Positions 1 through 5,158 of a stretch of 5,279 nt of DNA are shown piece by piece; position 1 is the first letter of the stretch; each line of letters opens with the position of its first letter. The stretch comes from JBEEMU01 sp043778315 (GTDB lineage: Bacteria; Bacteroidota; Bacteroidia; Chitinophagales; Saprospiraceae). The stretch covers positions 1 to 5,279 of the forward strand of contig JAYWGJ010000295.1 of assembly GCA_043778315.1 (NCBI GenBank). The letters are read 5' to 3'. The notes beneath the pieces were generated by a model, which was not told the DNA's origin, searched no databases, and worked only from the letters and a program-made list of their open reading frames with translations. A program made the translations under genes and the position numbers.

Positions 1-243
1 AAGTCGATTTATGCGCAACTCATCAACGATGACCAACGCACAACATTGGTAGCAGCTAACTCTCGCGAGGCAGCGGCAACAGGTACGAAAATCGAACAAT
101 CTACCACGGTAGGTAAGTTGATTGCTGAAAAAGCAATGGCGGCTGGTATATCAAAAGTAGTCTTTGACCGTAGCGGTTACCTGTATCACGGTCGCGTGAA
201 AGCCTTAGCAGAAGGCGCACGCGAAGGCGGACTTCAATTTTAA
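1..243 (+). CDS. rplR: 50S ribosomal protein L18 (uL18), 3' part
   Basis: The window opens inside this gene; 80 codons and the TAA stop are present, and the start lies upstream. uL18 binds 5S rRNA and, with uL5, anchors it in the central protuberance of the 50S subunit. The visible part is the C-terminal two thirds of the family. It includes the LVAANSREAA strand-turn region and a helix around VGKLIAEKAMAAGI. It ends in the highly conserved FDRSGYLYHGRVKALAEGAR segment, after which the chain terminates in GGLQF, as is usual for bacterial L18. It lies 29 nt upstream of rpsE in the standard rplR-rpsE order and is probably cotranscribed with it. An internal TTG at 46 is in frame but is not a real start, because the reading frame and L18 homology continue to base 1. 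Confidence 0.96.
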   Translation, partial: KSIYAQLINDDQRTTLVAANSREAAATGTKIEQSTTVGKLIAEKAMAAGISKVVFDRSGYLYHGRVKALAEGAREGGLQF

Positions 244-272
244 TTTTATTCTTCGTTTAGAAAACAAACAAA

Positions 273-812
273 ATGGCAAAAAATACTCGTAATAGTAGAA
301 AGCAAGAAGATAACGCACCCGCAGTGCCAGAAAGCCGCTATAAAGAGAAAATGGTTGCGATAAACCGCGTTGCGAAAGTAACAAAAGGTGGTCGTACATT
401 TAGCTTTGCAGCAGTGATGGTGATTGGTGACGGCGAAGGTACAGTAGGGCATGGCTTAGGCAAAGCCCGCGACGTACAAGAGGCGGTAGCGAAAGCAGTT
501 AAAGATGCTGAAAAAAATCTAGTAAAAATTCCACTTTATAAAGGTACTATTCCTCACGAAAGCAATGGTAAATATGGCGCAGGTCACGTTTTTATCAAAC
601 CCGCTTCGGACGGTACTGGTGTAATTGCTGGTGGTGCAATGCGCGCAGTTTTGGAAATTGCAGGTATTCATAACGTATTGGCGAAGTCGAAAGGTAGCTC
701 AAATCCGCACAACGTGGTAAAAGCAACTATCGATGCCCTTACCAAACTCCGTGAGCCGCGTGTGGTTGCAAAACAACGTGGTATCGCTCTCGAAAAAGTA
801 TTTAATGGCTAA
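273..812 (+). CDS. rpsE: 30S ribosomal protein S5 (uS5)
   Basis: uS5 is a 30S protein at the mRNA entry side and back of the body; with uS4 it affects decoding accuracy and mRNA unwinding. The 179-residue product has a charged, low-complexity N-terminus (about residues 1-20). This is followed by the double-stranded-RNA-binding-like S5 domain, with EKMVAINRVAKVTKGGRTFS at 25-44 and the GDGEGTVGHGLGKA glycine-rich stretch at 52-65. The KGGR loop (38-41) corresponds to the loop where spectinomycin-resistance changes occur in other bacteria, and it looks wild type. The C-terminal S5 domain has the GTGVIAGGAMRAVLEIAGI signature (114-132) and KGSSNPHNVVKAT (140-152). The ATG at 273 gives the usual MAKNTR-type start and follows an A-rich leader (AAACAAACAAA) without a Shine-Dalgarno sequence. 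Length and sequence are normal for Bacteroidota. Confidence 0.98.
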   Translation: MAKNTRNSRKQEDNAPAVPESRYKEKMVAINRVAKVTKGGRTFSFAAVMVIGDGEGTVGHGLGKARDVQEAVAKAVKDAEKNLVKIPLYKGTIPHESNGKYGAGHVFIKPASDGTGVIAGGAMRAVLEIAGIHNVLAKSKGSSNPHNVVKATIDALTKLREPRVVAKQRGIALEKVFNG

Positions 813-869
813 TTCGTTGTCTAAAATCAGCCTTTATGGTTTGGTTTAACCAACAAAGACTCACTAAAA

Positions 870-1055
870 ATGTCAAAAATCAGAATAACTAAGGTTAAAA
901 GTATTATCGACCGTTCTAAACGTCAGCGTTTGAACATGGAGGCGCTGGGTTTGAAAAAAATCAACAGCTCGGTGGTTAAAGAAGCTACACCGCAAATCAT
1001 GGGCATGGTTAAAAAAGTCAGCCACTTGGTGCGTGTAGAAGAGGTGCAAGCCTAA
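870..1055 (+). CDS. rpmD: 50S ribosomal protein L30 (uL30)
   Basis: uL30 is a small 50S protein that binds 23S rRNA; it is absent from some bacterial lineages but kept here. The product is 61 residues, the normal size for the short bacterial form. It shows the N-terminal strand KIRITKVKSIID, the RQRLNMEALGLKKINSSV segment (about residues 18-35) that fits the L30 signature around the first helix, and the closing strand VSHLVRVEEV. The ATG at 870 is chosen because MSKIRITKVKS is the family's normal N-terminus and because an A-rich stretch (CTAAAA) precedes it. It lies 57 nt after rpsE. Downstream, the spacer to rplO is unusually long (131 nt) and contains the short copy of a repeat. Confidence 0.97.
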   Translation: MSKIRITKVKSIIDRSKRQRLNMEALGLKKINSSVVKEATPQIMGMVKKVSHLVRVEEVQA

Positions 1056-1059
1056 GGGG

Positions 1060-1145
1060 AAGCGTCTAAAATAATTAGTATCAATACCATACGTTTTGGA
1101 AACAGAATAATGTGCTATTAGTGTTTTTTTATTTTCTTCTTTCCT
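1060..1145 (+). repeat. Short copy of an intergenic repeat (rpmD-rplO spacer)
   Basis: Positions 1060-1086 match the reverse complement of 1829-1855 at 25 of 27 bases; the shared core is AGCGTCTAAAATAA. The right end, 1132-1145 (TTTTCTTCTTTCCT), is exactly the reverse complement of 1699-1712. The two ends therefore occur in the same order as in the long copy at 1699-1859, but inverted. This copy is 86 bp against about 161 bp, and its interior (1087-1131) does not visibly match the interior of the long copy, as expected after an internal deletion or divergence. It starts 5 nt after the rpmD stop and ends 41 nt before rplO. I see no open frame in it. The right-end match is T/C-rich and carries less weight than the left-end match. 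Confidence 0.72.
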
Positions 1146-1186
1146 AATTTTATCAATATCTTTTCAAAATAGTAATTTTCTATACA

Positions 1187-1636
1187 ATGGAACTACATAC
1201 GCTCAAACCTGCCGCAGGCTCAGTAAAGCGCAATACTAAGCGCATCGGTCGCGGTCAAGGCTCTGGAAAAGGAGGTACTTCTACCAAAGGTCATAAAGGG
1301 GACAAATCGCGCTCGGGTCATAAAGACAAGCTCGGTTTTGAAGGTGGTCAAATGCCACTTCAACGCCGTATTCCGAAGCGTGGTTTCAAAAACTTTAACC
1401 GCGTAGAATATCTTGCACTCAACTTAGACCGTCTCCAACTCTTAGTAGATACCCACAAAGTAACTACTTTTGATACGGATATGCTCTACAAAATGGGTGT
1501 GGGTAGCAAAAATACCAAAATCAAAGTATTGGGTCAAGGCGAATTAACCGTTGCTATCAATATCACTGCAAACGCTTTTTCGGAAGCGGCAAAAGTAGCG
1601 ATTGAAAAAGCAGGCGGTGTTTGTACACAAGTCTAA
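1187..1636 (+). CDS. rplO: 50S ribosomal protein L15 (uL15)
   Basis: uL15 is a 23S rRNA-binding protein that enters late in 50S assembly, with a long basic N-terminal extension that penetrates the rRNA core. The 149-residue product starts MELHTLKPAAGSVK, the standard L15 opening. It continues with the glycine-rich basic extension RIGRGQGSGKGGTSTKGHKG (19-38) and the SRSGHKDKLGFEGGQMPLQRR region, then RIPKRGFKNF. The globular C-terminal domain has the family signature near its end: IKVLGQGELTVAINI followed by AFSEAAKVAIEKAGG. Start 1187 is the only ATG consistent with this N-terminus. The gene is unusual in its setting rather than its sequence: it is set off from rpmD by 131 nt and from secY by 267 nt, and both spacers carry a copy of the same repeat in opposite orientation. 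Confidence 0.98.
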   Translation: MELHTLKPAAGSVKRNTKRIGRGQGSGKGGTSTKGHKGDKSRSGHKDKLGFEGGQMPLQRRIPKRGFKNFNRVEYLALNLDRLQLLVDTHKVTTFDTDMLYKMGVGSKNTKIKVLGQGELTVAINITANAFSEAAKVAIEKAGGVCTQV

Positions 1637-1655
1637 TACTACCATAATAGGTGTA

Positions 1656-1697
1656 ACTAATTAGCGATTCGTCTTCGCAGGCAAATTGCTGGTTAGT
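1656..1697 (+). other. Strong RNA hairpin in the rplO-secY spacer
   Basis: Positions 1656-1673 (ACTAATTAGCGATTCGTC) pair with 1680-1697 (GGCAAATTGCTGGTTAGT) around a six-base loop (1674-1679). Seventeen of 18 positions pair in the + strand RNA: 13 Watson-Crick and four G-U, with one C-A mismatch. On a minus-strand RNA the four wobbles would be A-C mismatches, so the structure favours the operon transcript. It starts 20 nt after the rplO stop and ends one base before the long repeat. A purine-rich run (AAGGAAAGAAG), not a T-tract, follows it, so it is not a classical intrinsic terminator. An mRNA 3'-end stabiliser or a processing site is possible; its function is inferred only. Confidence 0.65.
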
Positions 1698-1698
1698 A

Positions 1699-1859
1699 AG
1701 GAAAGAAGAAAAAATAAGTAGTGCTAAGATATTGCGAAGAGTTTTGAGTCAAAGCAAGGCAGATTTGACGAGCAATGCAGCGCATTGTAAGGATAATCTA
1801 ACGCAGTTTTGGCTTAAAAGATAAGTAATATTGGTACTACTTATTTTAGACGCTTTCCT
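1699..1859 (-). repeat. Long palindromic intergenic repeat (rplO-secY spacer), MITE-like
   Basis: The two halves form a long imperfect inverted repeat centred at 1780. From the outside in, AGGAAAG (1699-1705) pairs with 1853-1859, and AAAATAAGTAGT (1711-1722) pairs exactly with 1836-1847. ATATT (1729-1733) pairs with 1827-1831, and 1742-1754 pairs with 1807-1819 with three G-U pairs. AGATT (1761-1765) pairs with 1795-1799, and CAATGC (1773-1778) pairs with GCATTG (1782-1787) around the loop AGC. About 45 pairs lie inside 1711-1847. The ends match the short copy at 1060-1145 in reverse, hence the minus orientation given here. It has no coding capacity and no obvious target-site duplication. 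It resembles a non-autonomous terminal-inverted-repeat element or a large REP-like hairpin; which of these it is remains an inference. Confidence 0.72.
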
Positions 1860-1870
1860 AATTCCTAATT
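1855..1870 (+). repeat. Heptamer tandem repeat TTCCTAA x2.3
   Basis: TTCCTAA occurs at 1855-1861 and again at 1862-1868, followed by TT. It directly follows and overlaps the right end of the long palindromic repeat. A single related unit, TTCCTAATT, occurs at the equivalent place downstream of the short copy (1141-1149). It is short and A/T-rich, so it could be chance or replication slippage. Confidence 0.45.
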
Positions 1871-1903
1871 TTTATTTTCATTAGCTGATACTATCTTTTA
1901 ATA

Positions 1904-3256
1904 ATGAATAACTTTATACAAACCCTTAAAAATATTTGGAGCATCGGTGAGCTGCGCAAACGTATTATATATACGTTGCTGCTCATCATGGCATACCGCT
2001 TCGCTTCTTATATCGTCTTGCCTGGCGTAATACCTGCCGTATTGGCGGCTGCTCAAAAAGGCGGCTCTAATACAGGTTTATTTGGCTTGGTCAATTCGTT
2101 CACTGGCGGTGCTTTCAATAATGCCTCAATAATGGCGTTGGGTATCATGCCTTATATTTCTGCCTCAATCGTAGTACAGTTATTGGGCTTTGCTGTACCT
2201 TACTTTCAGCGTTTGCAGAAACGTGAGGGCGAAAGCGGGCAGCGCAAATTGAACCAAATTACCCGTTGGCTGACCGTAATTATTACCGCAGTACAAGCTA
2301 ACTTTTACATTACTTATATTAATAATCAATATCCAGGTGCTATCGATACGTCGATTATTCCTTTGCCTATATTCTATATTGCAGGTACGGCTATCATTAC
2401 AGGCGGTACTATCTTTGCGATGTGGTTGGGCGAGCGTATCACCGAGAAAGGTTTGGGCAACGGTACTTCATTGTTGATCATGTCGGGTATCATGTCGCGT
2501 CTTCCAGGTTCGTTATTGGCGGAGTTAGACTTCCGTTTGAGCGGTACAAGTGGTGGTTTGATAGCTTTCGTATTAGAATTATTGTTCTTGGTATTTGTTA
2601 CGGGTGTGACTATTTTATTGGTACAAGGCGTTCGCCGTATTCCAATTCAATATGCAAAACACATGGTTGGACGTACTAACGACCTTAATTTTAGCGGTAG
2701 CCGCAACGATATTCCTATCAAAGTGAACGCTGCGGGTGTAATGCCTATCATTTTTGCGCAAGCATTAATGTTTATCCCTGCTTTTGTGGCAGGTGCAGTG
2801 TCGAAAGGTGGAGAAAACGCACTTTCAGACTTTTCTAAGTTTACTTCGCCTACTTATAATATCATGTTTTTTATCCTTATCGTAATATTTACTTATGTAT
2901 ATACTGCGTTATTGGTAAATGCACAACAGTATGCTGATTTTTTGAAACGCTCTAACGCGTTTATTCCAGGTGTTCAACCAGGTCAAGATACGGCTGACTT
3001 TATCGATACCGTTACCTCCCGTATCACCTTACCCGGTGCGGTTGGCTTAGGATTTGTATCTATTTTGCCTGCATTAGTAGCAGCGTTCGGTGTAGATCAA
3101 GGCTTTGCGCAATTTTTCGGCGGCTCTTCACTTATCATTTTGGTAGGTGTGGTGTTGGATACGTTGCAACAAATCGAAGGTCACTTATTGATGCGTCGTT
3201 ACGATGGATTAGTAAAATCGGGTAAAGTAGGTCGCGAGGTCGAGATTGCTGAATAA
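1904..3256 (+). CDS. secY: Protein translocase subunit SecY
   Basis: SecY is the channel-forming subunit of the SecYEG translocon in the cytoplasmic membrane, used for SecA-driven export and for cotranslational membrane insertion. At 450 residues it is of normal length. Hydrophobic segments fit the ten-helix topology: TM1 is near 21-41, TM2 near 75-100 (NASIMALGIMPYISASIVVQ), TM3 near 121-139, TM4 near 153-173, and later helices include 218-241, 277-299, 318-340, 376-396 and 405-422. Cytosolic loop motifs are intact: GERITEKGLGNGTSLLI at 176-192, RRIPIQYAK at 244-252 (the ribosome and SecA contact loop), and FIPGVQPGQDT at 353-363. The C-terminal LDTLQQIEGHLLMRRYDG (418-435) is also typical. 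The ATG at 1904 gives the usual MNNFIQTLKNIW amphipathic N-terminus. The gene lies 267 nt after rplO and 44 nt before map. Confidence 0.98.
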   Translation: MNNFIQTLKNIWSIGELRKRIIYTLLLIMAYRFASYIVLPGVIPAVLAAAQKGGSNTGLFGLVNSFTGGAFNNASIMALGIMPYISASIVVQLLGFAVPYFQRLQKREGESGQRKLNQITRWLTVIITAVQANFYITYINNQYPGAIDTSIIPLPIFYIAGTAIITGGTIFAMWLGERITEKGLGNGTSLLIMSGIMSRLPGSLLAELDFRLSGTSGGLIAFVLELLFLVFVTGVTILLVQGVRRIPIQYAKHMVGRTNDLNFSGSRNDIPIKVNAAGVMPIIFAQALMFIPAFVAGAVSKGGENALSDFSKFTSPTYNIMFFILIVIFTYVYTALLVNAQQYADFLKRSNAFIPGVQPGQDTADFIDTVTSRITLPGAVGLGFVSILPALVAAFGVDQGFAQFFGGSSLIILVGVVLDTLQQIEGHLLMRRYDGLVKSGKVGREVEIAE

Positions 3257-3300
3257 ATTTACTTTTTATCCTTGTTAATTAATATTTTTATTTTGTTATA

Positions 3301-4137
3301 ATGGCAAAAAGTAAGCAGATATTTTACAAAACAGATCACGAAATTGCTTTAATGCGCCTGAGCTGCACCTTAGTATCTCAAACTTTGGCTTATGTAGGTT
3401 CTATATTGAGGGCTGGTATGACGGGTTTGGAATTAGACGCAGCAGCCGAAGCTTTTATTCGCGACCATAAAGCGACACCAGTTTTTAAAGGCTATAATGG
3501 TTTTCCTGGTAGTCTGTGTATTTCTATTAATGAACAGGTAGTACATGGTATTCCAACAAAAAATCCGTTTCAAATAGGTGATATCGTATCTATTGACTGT
3601 GGTACTTTTCTGAATGGTTTTGTCGGCGACTCTGCCTATACTTTTGTAATCGGTGCAACTGATATTGCAATCGAGCAGCTTCTAGTAGTTACGAACGAGT
3701 CTTTATATAAAGGTATCGAGCAGGCTTACGACGGACAGCGAGTTGGTGACATCAGCTATGCGGTACAGCAGCATTGCGAAAAGCACAAATTTGGTGTCGT
3801 CCGCGACCTTGTAGGTCACGGCGTTGGGCGTAATTTGCACGAAGCACCCGAAATCCCTAATTTTGGCAAGCGCGGCAAAGGTGTTGTTTTACGTAGCGGT
3901 TTGACTATCGCGATAGAACCTATGATTAATTTAGGTACAAAAGATGTGCGTACTTTACGCGACAATTGGACTATCATCACGGCAGACAAAAAGCCCTCGG
4001 CGCACTTCGAACATACTATTTTGATATGTCCGAAAAAAGCGGAGATATTGACCAATCATATTATTATACAAGAAGCAATTAAAAAAAATTCGGAATTGTA
4101 TGTTATTCAACAAAAAATTCCTACCTTTGCAGCCTAA
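3301..4137 (+). CDS. map: Methionine aminopeptidase, type I
   Basis: This cytosolic metalloenzyme removes the initiator methionine from nascent proteins when the second residue is small. The 278-residue product has the pita-bread fold signatures and all five expected metal ligands: Asp99 (SIDCG), Asp110 (VGDSAY), His173 (VGHGVG), Glu206 (IEPM) and Glu237 (FEHT). The two active-site histidines are also present, His82 (VHGIPT) and His180 (NLHEAPE). It lacks the N-terminal SH3-binding or zinc-finger extension of eukaryotic-type enzymes and is therefore the simple bacterial class. The ATG at 3301 gives a normal start, after an A/T-rich 44-nt spacer without a Shine-Dalgarno sequence. After the usual end of the domain (EILT, near 248-251) there is a tail of about 27 residues ending PTFAA. 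Its codons contain a promoter for the downstream genes. Placement between secY and infA is standard for Bacteroidota. Confidence 0.97.
   Translation: MAKSKQIFYKTDHEIALMRLSCTLVSQTLAYVGSILRAGMTGLELDAAAEAFIRDHKATPVFKGYNGFPGSLCISINEQVVHGIPTKNPFQIGDIVSIDCGTFLNGFVGDSAYTFVIGATDIAIEQLLVVTNESLYKGIEQAYDGQRVGDISYAVQQHCEKHKFGVVRDLVGHGVGRNLHEAPEIPNFGKRGKGVVLRSGLTIAIEPMINLGTKDVRTLRDNWTIITADKKPSAHFEHTILICPKKAEILTNHIIIQEAIKKNSELYVIQQKIPTFAA
4096..4129 (+). promoter_or_regulatory. Bacteroidota-type promoter inside the 3' end of map
   Basis: TTG at 4096-4098 and TACCTTTG at 4122-4129 match the Bacteroidota housekeeping promoter (about -33 TTG or TTTG, -7 TAnnTTTG) with a 23-nt spacer, within the 17-23 nt range described for this phylum. 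Transcription would begin near 4135-4137, at the map stop codon, giving a leader of about 30 nt before infA. It lies entirely inside map's last codons. It would let infA, rpmJ, rpsM and rpsK be transcribed apart from the upstream genes. This is the best of the TAnnTTTG matches I saw, because of its -33 partner and its place just upstream of a gene. Confidence 0.68.
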
Positions 4138-4165
4138 ATAGAAAAAGCTGTAAACCAAATTTTAT

Positions 4166-4384
4166 ATGGCAAAAGAAGACATTATTAAATTAGACGGAAT
4201 TATAGACGAAGCGATGGCAAATGCCCAGTTTCGTGTCCGTTTAGAAAGTGGACATCAGATATTAGCAACTATCTCTGGTAAAATGCGTATGCACTACATT
4301 CGTATTTTGGCGGGTGATAAGGTTTCTATCGAAATGTCGCCCTACGACCTCACGCGAGGTCGCATCACTTATCGTTATAAATAA
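4166..4384 (+). CDS. infA: Translation initiation factor IF-1
   Basis: IF-1 binds the A site of the 30S subunit during initiation, helps IF-2 and IF-3, and keeps elongator tRNAs out. At 72 residues the product is exactly the usual bacterial size and is a single S1-type OB fold. Recognisable blocks are MAKEDIIKLDGIIDEA at the N-terminus and FRVRLESGHQILATISGKMR (about residues 22-41). IRILAGDKVSIEMSPYDLTR follows (about 45-64), and the chain closes with GRITYRYK. The ATG at 4166 is preceded by A/T-rich sequence with no Shine-Dalgarno. Only 28 nt separate it from map, and the predicted transcription start falls in or next to that gap, so infA would be the first gene of a separate transcript. 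The next gene, rpmJ, follows after 73 nt. Confidence 0.98.
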   Translation: MAKEDIIKLDGIIDEAMANAQFRVRLESGHQILATISGKMRMHYIRILAGDKVSIEMSPYDLTRGRITYRYK

Positions 4385-4457
4385 ATTGCTTTTAGGGTAA
4401 TTTATGTTGCGATAAAATGCGTTCAAATCATTGTAAACTATTATAAATAAAATCATA

Positions 4458-4574
4458 ATGAAAGTAAGACCGTCTATCAAAAAACGTACTGCTGACTGCA
4501 AAATCGTTCGCCGCAAAGGCAGATTGTATGTAATCAACAAAAAAAATCCAAAATTTAAACAACGTCAAGGTTAA
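4458..4574 (+). CDS. rpmJ: 50S ribosomal protein L36 (bL36), zinc-free form
   Basis: bL36 is the smallest 50S protein and sits in 23S rRNA near the base of the central region. The frame encodes 38 residues, the family's standard length, from MKVRPSIKKRTADCK to the invariant end KQRQG. The canonical form binds zinc through Cys11, Cys14, Cys27 and a histidine at 33 (E. coli numbering). Here these positions are Thr11, Cys14, Asn27 and Phe33, so zinc cannot be bound in the usual way. This cysteine-poor form is, as far as I know, normal for Bacteroidota and not a sign of decay; the basic rRNA-binding residues are kept. The ATG at 4458 follows AATCATA, again without a Shine-Dalgarno sequence. Its position between infA and rpsM is the expected one. 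Confidence 0.96.
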   Translation: MKVRPSIKKRTADCKIVRRKGRLYVINKKNPKFKQRQG

Positions 4575-4641
4575 TTTGTAGTTATAAATTTTATACTTAT
4601 AAATTAAGCCTTATCTCATTAATACAAAATAATCAATTTAA

Positions 4642-5019
4642 ATGGCTCGTATTGCAGGTGTCGACCTTCCTAAATCAAAAAGAGGCGTAATAGGCCTCAC
4701 TTATATCTTCGGTATTGGTTCTACCAGTGCGCAGCAGATATTAGCGAAAGCAGGTATCGATGAAAGCGTAAAGGTGCATGAATGGAGTGATGAAAATGTA
4801 AATGAAATTCGCCGTATCATCACAGATGACTACAAGGTAGAAGGACAGTTGCGCTCGGAAGTCCAGATGAACATCAAACGCCTCATGGATATCGTATGTT
4901 ATCGTGGCTTGCGCCACCGTAAAGGTTTACCTTTGCGTGGACAACGTACCAAAACTAACGCTCGTACCCGTAAAGGTAAGGTCAAAACAGTGGCTGGCAA
5001 GAAAAAACCAACCAGGTAA
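4642..5019 (+). CDS. rpsM: 30S ribosomal protein S13 (uS13)
   Basis: uS13 is a 30S head protein that contacts 16S rRNA, uS19, the 50S central protuberance (bridges B1a and B1b) and, through its C-terminal tail, the P-site tRNA. The 125-residue product begins MARIAGVDLPKSKRGVIGLTY, the normal S13 start, and continues with the helix-turn region GIGSTSAQQILAKAGI (24-39). The core signature CYRGLRHRKGLPLRGQRTKT runs from 86 to 105, followed by NARTRKG and a lysine-rich tail (KTVAGKKKPTR). The ATG at 4642 lies 67 nt after rpmJ in an A/T-rich spacer; that spacer shows a 9-nt direct repeat (TTATAAATT at 4582-4590 and 4597-4605) but no recognisable autoregulatory fold. It opens the alpha-operon gene order rpsM-rpsK. 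Confidence 0.98.
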   Translation: MARIAGVDLPKSKRGVIGLTYIFGIGSTSAQQILAKAGIDESVKVHEWSDENVNEIRRIITDDYKVEGQLRSEVQMNIKRLMDIVCYRGLRHRKGLPLRGQRTKTNARTRKGKVKTVAGKKKPTR

Positions 5020-5067
5020 TTTATTACGAATGAGGTGTGCTGCTTAATTATCGTTATGAAGAGGCTA

Positions 5068-5084
5068 AATGTACGCGTTACATT
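5068..5084 (+). other. Small hairpin in the rpsM-rpsK spacer
   Basis: AATGTA (5068-5073) and TACATT (5079-5084) can form a perfect six-pair stem around CGCGT. A weaker outer match, AGGCT at 5062-5066 with AGCCT at 5111-5115, would enclose it. No T-tract follows, so it is not a terminator. The spacer is 139 nt, long for two genes that are usually close. The stem is A/T-rich and its stability is probably modest. Confidence 0.3.
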
Positions 5085-5123
5085 GGCATCTAAACAGACA
5101 AGTATTTTTAAGCCTACCTGTAA

Positions 5124-5139
5124 ATAACTCATAACTCAT
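5124..5139 (+). repeat. Heptamer tandem repeat ATAACTC x2.3
   Basis: ATAACTC is repeated at 5124-5130 and 5131-5137 and is followed by AT. The unit differs from the TTCCTAA heptamer upstream of secY, but the period and the place, 20-35 nt before an ATG, are alike. It could be slippage in an A/T-rich leader. Confidence 0.4.
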
Positions 5140-5158
5140 TATCAATCTTTTAGTTTAA

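Noticed and set aside
401..408. TAGCTTTG, a match to the Bacteroidota -7 box inside rpsE
   Set aside because: The nearest upstream TTG (370-372) is 28 nt away, outside the 17-23 range, and the bases encode the conserved FSFA of S5.
841..853. Perfect palindrome TTGGTTTAACCAA between rpsE and rpmD
   Set aside because: As RNA it would need a one-base loop; opened up, only four pairs remain. It is too short to call a terminator or operator.
1157..1164. TATCTTTT upstream of rplO, a 7 of 8 match to TAnnTTTG
   Set aside because: It lacks the final G and has no TTG 17-23 nt upstream.
2410..2417. TATCTTTG, a -7 box match inside secY
   Set aside because: The closest fitting TTG (2379-2381) is 28 nt upstream, and the site is mid-gene with no gene start following.
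3620..3646. TTG-N16-TACTTTTG inside map
   Set aside because: The spacing is one base short of the described range and it lies mid-gene, 520 nt before infA; the site encodes the conserved YTFVIG.
4262..4540. Long open frame on the minus strand over infA and rpmJ
   Set aside because: It lies antisense to two clear genes, its translation resembles no family I know, and it is a by-product of their codon use. The same holds for the other minus-strand frames.
4575..4641. Possible S4-type autoregulatory pseudoknot before rpsM, suggested by the alpha-operon context
   Set aside because: The 67-nt spacer is A/T-rich and shows only a 9-nt direct repeat, with no nested stems that would support a pseudoknot.
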